Shown piece after piece: positions 56,326-64,000 of a DNA stretch of 64,000 nt. The notes beneath the pieces are model-generated. The model saw nothing but the letters and a program-made list of their open reading frames with translations. It was not told the DNA's origin and did not search any database. Origin of the DNA: Prostheceraeus crozeri (taxonomy: Eukaryota > Platyhelminthes > Polycladida > Euryleptidae); contig CAJQUW010004458.1 in assembly GCA_907163375.1 (NCBI GenBank), positions 1-64,000 on the forward strand. Direction: 5' to 3'. Position 1 is the first letter of the stretch. The number at the start of each line of letters is the position of its first letter. The translations under genes and the position numbers were made by a program.

Positions 56326-59300
56326 TAATACATATACATGCCATCAAAACAAAAGTACATTTATTTTTCAAAGACACCACCAATCCATGATATCTTTCTA
56401 TGGAAAAAGTACAATTCATGAAAATACGTATTAATAATCGTCATTACGTAATCTAATATCGCATTTGCGAAAAATGCCTTGTATCTGCATGGAATGTGTA
56501 TGTGTGTGTTCAGTTTTAATCACATCTCACAATCTATTCACATGCAGATTTCTTTATTATTCAATCAGACAGTGTATCAATTTCCATGAATCGGAAGCAG
56601 ACATTTTCTCAATGAAGTTTTATCCGACTAATGCACGATTGACTACAAGCCACTTATAAAAATTGGTTTTACTGAGAATGGGAAGTTCCTGTGATCACGA
56701 GAAGAACCGGTATAATCGCGGGACACACTTCCAGACATCGGTGATACAAAGTTAACTTCAAAGACTGAGCCGACAGAAATTTATCTATTCTTATTTGAAT
56801 ATCATGCACTTTATAAAAATCGAAAGTAAACAGTTAACGGTGTGATTGCTATTTTACAAATACAGATGTTTGATTGATGATGGAGCAGCCAACATTAGTT
56901 TTGATGGAATGAAATGGAAATGTCTCTCATGAAGAAACCATTCAATTCGACATTGCGAAGACGTAGATTAGTGATATGAGCTCGTGCTATTTTCATGAAC
57001 AAGAATGCAGCAGGAAGTACATCTCCAGGGTAGATGGGGTTGCATGTTTCAGAGTAGACGTGTGAGAATAATTCTGATTGAAGTCATGGGAAATGCACAA
57101 ACAACACGTAAAACACTTTCCTATCTGACGAGTTTTCCAGTCGATATAATCGTGTTCTGACACAACGTCTTAAATGATTAGAAAAGGGCAGATTTTCTGA
57201 TAATAAAGATAAGTGAATAGGATTCGGAAGTTTTAGATCATAATCTCATGTACTCTTTGATTATCGATGGCATAATATATTACGTCAGATGTTTAGTGAC
57301 TGATTACATGTGGATGCAATTTCCTCTTGTTTGTCAATACGAACTTATCTCACATAATTAGCAAGCTTGCAAGTTAATTGATACGAATCATAAGTAAGTT
57401 GAAAGTATATTCAGTGTCCAGCGCCTTCTATGTTTGATGTCTAAATGTCGGTGCGCAAGCTCCATGTGATGGCATATAAAGAAGTTAATGATATCAAGCA
57501 TTGAGCTGTTAGTTGAATGGGAGATGAAAAGGCAGACCGGGCAGATATTGCAAGAATACGTGCCTTCGTTCGATTGTATGTCTCGAGTGAATGTTGTGAT
57601 AGTAAGCATTAAAAAGTAATTAGAGTTGATTTCACAATTATCACAAGCGAAAGTTAGAGCAAGAAATGGATTTGAGACTGGGAGTTTGAAATATCTGACG
57701 AGTAGACCGGGCGCAGAGTATTCAACAAATGCCCTGATTCAATTTTAAGCATTTTCTTTGAATTTTTCTAAAGAAAGCAATTGCTGTTGTGAATGTCCTG
57801 CAAAAATAGAATCTATAGATTTTTCAAAGAACAAATAAAATACGATGAGTACAATTTCGATCAATAAATTTTTTCAATGAGGAAAATGTTGACAATTTCG
57901 GGGATTTTTCTCTTTATTTCTTACAGCGCCTGTCTTTATAGAATGTTTCTGATGATGATGCTGTGGTTTCATGATAATCACGCAATATTTTCGATGAATC
58001 CACGTAGAACTAACAAGAGCCCACAGACATCGTCTTTGCAAGGATCCATTGTACCGAACTATGTGGCAGATACCGTATATAAGTTGCTAGTTTTATGTTT
58101 GCTTAATGAACTTGAAAAACATTGAACAGATAAAGTGATCGTCGGTTGATCTGTCGACATGTTTTTGTTTCCAAGCTGCTTCTTGCGAAAAAGCATGAAT
58201 CCATCTTTTGTATTTGGATAAGCATTTTTTAGATTTCTTTTCATGCTTTGCGTATAGGTTACTATTCACACTGGGCCTGCAGACATTTATCAATGAAGTT
58301 ACCCGGTTCTGACAAGGAGTTTAGTCCAATCTGAGTAAGAAGTTTATTTTAGCCAAACAGAAACAGTGTGATTTAAACGCATTTTTCCAGCGTCATTTGG
58401 GATAGATAAATTGATTTAGTTACAATTTAGGTGTTAATCATTTTAAAATGTTCCTTCCGTAAGGAAAATGTTATATCAGTTAAGTCAAATTCATTTTGGT
58501 AGGGTCTCATAAACAGGGATGCACTGTGGATAACGATGGAATATAATCCGCTTCCCTATGTAGGGAAATAGGCAATATAAATAATAGAAAACTACATTGC
58601 ATGCGGTAGTGTCAAAAACAAGTTATTATACAGTTGACAGACTAAAAACATTCCAGCAATGAAGAATCACAAAATTGATGATAAACAACAAGTAATTTAC
58701 TAATTAGAAAATATTCCAGCTGCACATGTTACATATAGTTATCCTGTATGGATGCTTAACAATTACTATGCGCACGAAATTTTCGAACTGGTGTATTCTT
58801 GTATAAATGCAATTTTGTGAATTCCATATAGATAGATGAACAGCAATGCTTACAAAAATAGATGCGTTGGACTGTTTCTTAGTGACCAAAAGAAAAACGA
58901 AGGCTCAAATAAAAAGTCACTTTACATCCAAAGTGACAGTGTCTTGAAGTAGGGCATTGTTTTTTTGCAGTGCTGCACTGGCATGGTACATAAGATTAGC
59001 AAGTGGCAAGAACGCAAATGCGGCTTTTGTTAAAACATTTGTGAAATCATTTAATGCAGAAGTTCAAATCCAGTTATCTACAAAAAAAAGCAAAAATTAT
59101 TAACTCTCCCGTTATTCCCGCATATCCAGAGTGCACTGTGAAATTTGCGAAATATTGACTAGTCCAATCTTAAGAACATACACGTTAATTACTCTTAAGC
59201 AGAAATCTGTGCATCTGAGACTCTTTGTCTTGAGATAATAGCGTAATATGCAAAAAGCAAAAACATTGCTCAAAGTAGGAAAAATATGCCTGTCCAATTT

Positions 59301-59690
59301 GCGACTCACAAAAAAAGCACATTGGATTGCTTTCATAGGGAAATATTTGCTTTAATGAAGGTTCATATTTGGTTAGCTGTGAGTGAGATTTCAGTCAGTA
59401 GTTTTTTTCTGTAGACACACCGCGACTACTTGTTCCGGTCAGCGCAACCTAAGCCGGGATTATGCAGTTCTACTAAACATAGAAGTGATTATTCCTTTGC
59501 CAATATCCTACCTATCGTTTAACAAGAAAATTGCTGAAGATCTAAACAAAGCACTCGACTCAAGGATTTCGAATAAAGAATGACAGTCTCTTTCTATCTA
59601 AAGAGACAACTCACATTTGTAAGAATTTGCCCCTATTCGTTACTTGAATTGAATATAGGTGAGATATTGTGATGAATTCATTTGTTCCAC
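56326..59690. other. AT-rich DNA, no gene recognised
   Basis: No exon or transposon protein is recognised. Two structurally matching 22-base hairpins occur at 58916-58937 and 59586-59607. Confidence 0.35.
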
Positions 59691-59966
59691 TTCATTTGTT
59701 CATGGGAACTGCTCCGAAAGCTCTCCAACCTGCTGCTGTCGTAGGTTGGTGGGGCTCCGCTTCATTTGTTCATAGGAACTGCTCCGAAAGCTCTCCAACC
59801 TGCTGCTGTCGTCGGTTGGTGGGGCTCCGCTTCATTTGTTCATAGGAACTGCTCCGAAAGCTCTTCAACCTGCTTTCATCGGTTGGTTGCGCTCCGCTTC
59901 ATTTGTCTAAAGGAGCTGTTCTGGTGTCCCTCCAACCAATGCATTTCCCGGTTAGAGACACTCCTC
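59691..59966. repeat. 70-bp tandem repeat, about four copies
   Basis: Units start at 59691, 59761, 59831 and about 59898, each beginning TTCATTTGTTCATAGGAACT or close to it and ending GGGGCTCCGC. The first two are nearly identical, the third has a 3-bp deletion, and the fourth is clearly diverged; a fifth partial start follows near 59967. Each unit contains the hairpin CCAACC…GGTTGG. This gradient suggests expansion by unequal exchange or slippage from the left. The 75-codon frame across it is a by-product. Confidence 0.92.
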
Positions 59967-61384
59967 TTCATCTGTATAGTGAAGTTTTTCTAGTGGATCT
60001 CGCATAGACATTAAATAAATGGTTGCATAGATATTAATCATCACATTTGGTTCGGCCATAAAAACGCTTTTATGTGATTCTTTGCGAAATTAATGCGAGC
60101 TGTTTTCATGGCGGGTTCTCTGTAGGGGTAGGTTTAATTTTATGATTGATATTTTCCCTTCGCTCAGTTGCGTGTATTTTTTGTCAATATAAATAGTTCT
60201 TGTAATCAAATTTTCTTGGGCAAAAGGGGAGAGCGCCGTTCCCACCGCTTCCCCTGGCTACATCTCTGATGTAACTGTGTATTAAATACTTTTTATTTCG
60301 TATTTTTTCACTTATGAAATGCAATGTCGCGTTACCTATAAGTGATTGCTTCTCCATTCAATTGCGACTTGTACATTCTTCTTAAGAACTTGCATTTCAA
60401 AACGCCTGCAATAGTTGATTTATGCACAATAATTATGTTCCTTTATTAAAATCTTACTTGAAAACTAGTAATGCATTGAGATATCAATTTCGCATATCAC
60501 TTAAGTCATACAAAGTTGATGATTAAAACTAGCAATACAATCATCTGCTTTATAAGCAATTTAAAGTAGGGAGCCGATTATATTGACTCATTTGAATATC
60601 AATTAACTTTCTCTTGTATAACATGCCCCGTACTAAACGTCCAATTTATTGAAACCTTTACAGATTACTTGAGCAGGAAAATGCGATTGTGAAATTGTGA
60701 AATACATTGGAGAGTCAATTGTGATGCAAATATATACAATTGTATTTTGTCATAGCCAAATAAATTGAATTGCGATTGACATTGTATCAGACTTGCTCTG
60801 TGAGGTTGTCAATATAAATGGCCTAGATGCTAGACGTCAATACGATAACGTTTGGGAATCTTTTTTGAGAACATTACTTGGAAAAGGGAGGTGAGGGCCT
60901 TTTTACTTTATAATTATTTCAACCTAAAATTCTGATATGACACGAACTGAAGGAATTTCAGTGCGCATTATGTTTATCGACGATGACATAGGACCTCGAT
61001 TTGAAAGAAGCCAAATTACTATGACAATTATTTTGCTTCGCAAGGGATATAATAAAATCAATAAACGGAGAAAAACAGAATCGCTATCTTTGTTCGACGT
61101 CAATATGTATTTTTAAAAAATTACCAAAACTTCGCCCGACGCGCTTCGTCCTTCCGATAGTATCAAGGGCTTTGTATGTATTAAAAGTATGTTTTATATA
61201 CACAAATCAGTGGTCCAGTCAGCAAGCTTGATACTTGAACGGAGTGGGTCTAAATATTTATTAAGTAAGTGATGTTTATATTTTATCATATTGAAAATCA
61301 TGCAAAATAAAATAATTTTTGGTTTGGTAAGAATGCAAAAAAGGGAAAAAACGGGAGAAATAGGTGTTATGATATAAGTCCATT
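59967..61384. other. AT-rich DNA, no gene recognised
   Basis: No gene is recognised. A G/C-rich patch at 60222-60262 (AAGGGGAGAGCGCCG and CCGCTTCCCCTGG) stands out from the surroundings without an identified family. Confidence 0.35.
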
Positions 61385-61920
61385 CATCAAGGCAGTAGTA
61401 AACGGAACAAATGAATTTTGAAATCGTGAGGTAGATGTAGCTGGTTAAATGTACCGTCGTGATCTATGGGATTGTGGTGGATTAACGCAGTGGAGCACAT
61501 GGTGTTCTTCAGTGGAAGCAGCAACAAAAAGCTTTTTGAGCCAAACGCTTTCGCCGTTCGGACAGATGCGGAAATCGCTGACATGAGCATTTCTCTCCAA
61601 CAGATAAATCGCATATCAGGCGATAACATCGTCGCTGTGGTCTCTCGAGGTCACTACTAACTCCCAGAAGTAGAAATATAAATGATGGAGAAGCATACTC
61701 CAAAGTAGACCGCAGGACTTCATAGTAGATGACAGTTAGCTCATCTGCAAAAAGATTAGCTTTCAGGAGACGAAGAGCATATAGACGTCTTGTAGCTATT
61801 TTACAAACGTAGTTGATATGAGAGTTCCATGGCAGCTTGTGATGAATAGTGATACCGAGTAGTCATTTCATCAACAGATGACACTCAGGAGAAAGGAACA
61901 TCTTCAACGTCTGAGCATTT
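61385..61920 (-). pseudogene. CR1-like LINE reverse transcriptase C-terminal fragment
   Basis: The minus strand reads LLGITIHHKLPWNSHINYVC, KIATRRLYALRLLKANLFAD and then ELTVIYYEVLRSTLEYASP, the LINE RT palm-to-thumb region after the YADD block. This continues with DLERPQRRCYRLICD and, after frame changes, a tail ending near IHLFRLLLP with the QLHLPHD block. It covers more of the RT than the copy at 35.5 kb but is also 5'-truncated and shifted in frame several times. The two fragments are too diverged to be the same insertion. Confidence 0.7.
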
Positions 61921-62884
61921 TTTGCAACATATAGATTTGCATTTTGCAATATTTATTTTAAGACCATCATGTTTTTCCATTCTGATATGTTTAAGTGAAT
62001 TATTAGTGAATTATTTGCAGATGATAATTTCAATAATTGATTTTTCTGAAAGCTCAGTTCTATGCCCCATAATTGAAGATTCAATAATAATGAAATTTCA
62101 TTTTCGAACTTGAAAATTTTCCTTTCGATTTTCCAATTTACATCACTTAGAGAAATGGGAATTCATGTGACAATTTGTGTCGATGACAAATTAAAAATTT
62201 TCGATTTTGAACTCTTTATTTCATTATTTCCATCTCGAATGTCTCTTATTCATTTCTTCTAGGATACTTGATTGACAGTCATCCTTCCATTCATGATCTT
62301 TGACCGATTTAGGCCTATTATTTGTATAAACATGCTCTCCATTAAAACAATGACATAGAGAATGTCGCTAATCTCCTTCAGAGAAAGGCTTAAAGAATAA
62401 ACTAATGAACATCATAATCGTCATACAAACATTTCATCACCCATACAATAGAACTGCTTGAACAGCAAATGACACCTGATTTGAAGATTATCTTGGAACT
62501 GTCGCTCATCAATCATTGTGGTGAGAACAATTTTCATTAGTGTACAAAATTATTTAGAGTAATCTTGTCAATTGAGTTTTATTCTCTTTTTATTTGCATC
62601 ATTAATCTGCATTGTTTCGGTTCATGATTTTAGATTAAAGACAAAATCTGCAGATGTTATCGTTTGAATAATACTTTCTAAAATGATACAATTGCGAAGG
62701 CTGCATGCTCGGGTAGTAAATGCTACATCCGAATTACAAATTAAATTGACAAGTAACCAGATTATCAATTGAATCATTGCATCATTATGCGCACGATGGA
62801 TGTGCTTGTACATGAAGGATAGCAATAGACATGAGTTTTCCGTCGGTGAGGCCACAAGTGGACAAATCCGGACATTGGCTGACA
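61921..62884. other. AT-rich DNA, no gene recognised
   Basis: No exon or transposon protein is recognisable. The frames at 61922-62113 and 62622-62885 have no domain. Confidence 0.4.
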
Positions 62885-63395
62885 CATAGAATTAGATTGT
62901 TTAAGTGTATCACTTTCCTAGAAGTACAAACTGATTCAAAGCGATGTCACATGCAGGAACTTACTAAGTGGGCAAAAAGAAATGTTTAGCACCTTGCAGA
63001 GATAGGTTATCGTCGCTCGCGGATCGCTACAATTCCTTCAGATTCGAAGAATTCAGATCAATGCACAAAAGTTTTCTCGAAAATGTTGGGCCCTTCGATC
63101 ATTATTAAAAAAGTTAGCAGGCGCACGAAAAAACGTTCACAAATTTCTCTGTGGAACTTGACATCGTCTGTGTCTCTTTGCTGTGTGATCCGGTTGATAA
63201 CAGTCAATGCAACTTGCTGCTCAACTTGGCGTGTTTCATATTGAACTGGCTGCTCATTGTTCGATTGCTATGGTATTATGTCAGCAGATTGTTTCATTTT
63301 CATTAGCATGTTCCAATGCTTCCTTTCCAGTCAAGCAGAAGAAGAAACGACCTGTGTAATTCTGTGGGTTGACATGATAATATCTTTGAACAAAG
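62885..63395 (-). repeat. Interspersed repeat B, copy 2
   Basis: This is the inverted counterpart of 14420-14945, with the same blocks in reverse complement (for example TTGAACTGGCTGCTCATTGT, GTGTGATCCGGTTGATAACA and GATTCGAAGAATTCAGATCA). It lacks the hammerhead-like sequence that lies next to copy 1, so the ribozyme motif is not an integral part of the repeat, or was lost here. Confidence 0.65.
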
Positions 63396-63782
63396 ATAGC
63401 AAATTCATACTTCAGGTCTCCAAGATTCTATAAATATGAAGAAATGCTATGTTGCCCATGTACGCACGTACTTTATATAATAGTTCAATGACGTCCGAAT
63501 TTGCAACGCGAATGAAGCACTTTTCGCCCTTTGTTGAATGTTAGTGGATAACAGCTGCTTGTTGATGCACAAACTGTCAAAGTTTAATTCCGCTGGTCGG
63601 TCAGGCACCCATCTTAGTCAACGTCGCTAGATCCTTTAAGAGGAATCAAGTTTCTGAATCCTTCCACTGGTGCAGATGCTTCCTGTAGGGCGATGTATTG
63701 CAAGTCATTTTATCAAAATTATTACTAATTTAAAGGAAATTATGCCATCTCTGTCAATTAATCTTAGCAAGCTTAATTCATT

Positions 63783-63947
63783 CTTCTTCCCATTGGATTT
63801 GCATGTGCTTTTCTTTGATGCTGTCTGACAAGATGAGGAACAGTGTAGAGCTCGACGGACGCACAGATTCGTAATTGCCAAAGATCGTGCTATGAAAGTC
63901 TCATTTTCGGCCTCGTTCCCTACAGTGACTCTTGCTGGCTGAAAGAC
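63783..63947. mobile_element. Foldback element, right arm only
   Basis: This is a single arm matching the right arm of the two full copies: CCCATTGGATTTGCATGTG, CTGTCTGACAAGATGAGGAA, GTCTCATTTTCGGCCTCGTT and the terminus TTGCTGGCTGAAAGAC followed by TA. No left arm is found within the preceding kilobase, so it is truncated and older. Confidence 0.78.
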
Positions 63948-64000
63948 TAATTGTTCACTGATCTCAAGAACCTCCTGGCAACAACAACAGAAGTTTGCTG

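Noticed and set aside
63948..64000. Window end
   Set aside because: Too short to interpret; nothing recognised.

Overview
This window looks like a gene-poor stretch of an animal nuclear genome, most likely an aquatic invertebrate. The DNA is AT-rich and there are no long bacterial-style reading frames or operons. Nearly every recognisable coding trace belongs to a eukaryotic transposable element. The mix is Penelope-like elements (PLEs) with GIY-YIG nucleases, CR1-like and R2-like LINE remnants, a pogo/Tigger DNA transposon, TA- and TTAA-flanked inverted-repeat elements and tRNA-derived SINE-like copies. This fits marine invertebrates better than mammals or insects, but I cannot name the taxon.

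Layout. 1-5 kb holds a small inverted-repeat element and two tRNA-Thr-headed SINE-like copies. 5-6.7 kb holds the decayed C-terminus of an R2-like LINE. 11-11.6 kb has a PLE reverse-transcriptase relic. 14.3-16.5 kb has a hammerhead-ribozyme-like motif, an inverted relic of it, an interspersed repeat and a PLE endonuclease relic. 17.5-28.2 kb is the centrepiece. A nearly complete PLE (17515-20335, minus strand) carries reverse transcriptase, GIY-YIG nuclease and a hammerhead ribozyme. A (TA)n tract separates it from a second, older PLE on the same strand. That second PLE is split by a 7-kb TTAA-flanked element (20542-27581). The 7-kb element contains a pogo-type transposon (23044-26366) and a MITE (26582-27096), and the pogo element contains a foldback element (23206-23927). 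The nest is therefore four levels deep: PLE, TTAA element, pogo, foldback.

Around 29.95-30.5 kb lies the only good sign of a host gene: a GC- and CpG-richer island with a TCTCGCGAGA promoter motif and a consensus 5' splice site. It reads as the promoter and first, probably non-coding, exon of a plus-strand gene whose long intron(s) may fill much of what follows. One weak internal exon candidate is at 47544-47655.

From 30.5 to 64 kb the sequence is mostly unique AT-rich DNA with scattered elements: a MITE at 32.8 kb, CR1-like LINE tails at 35.5 and 61.4 kb, a TA-flanked non-autonomous transposon at 50.1-51.0 kb, a SINE relic at 54.3 kb, a second foldback copy at 55.6 kb, a 70-bp tandem repeat at 59.7 kb, the second copy of the 14.4-kb repeat at 62.9 kb, and half a foldback copy at 63.8 kb.

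No intact host protein-coding gene, rRNA, functional tRNA or CRISPR array can be supported.
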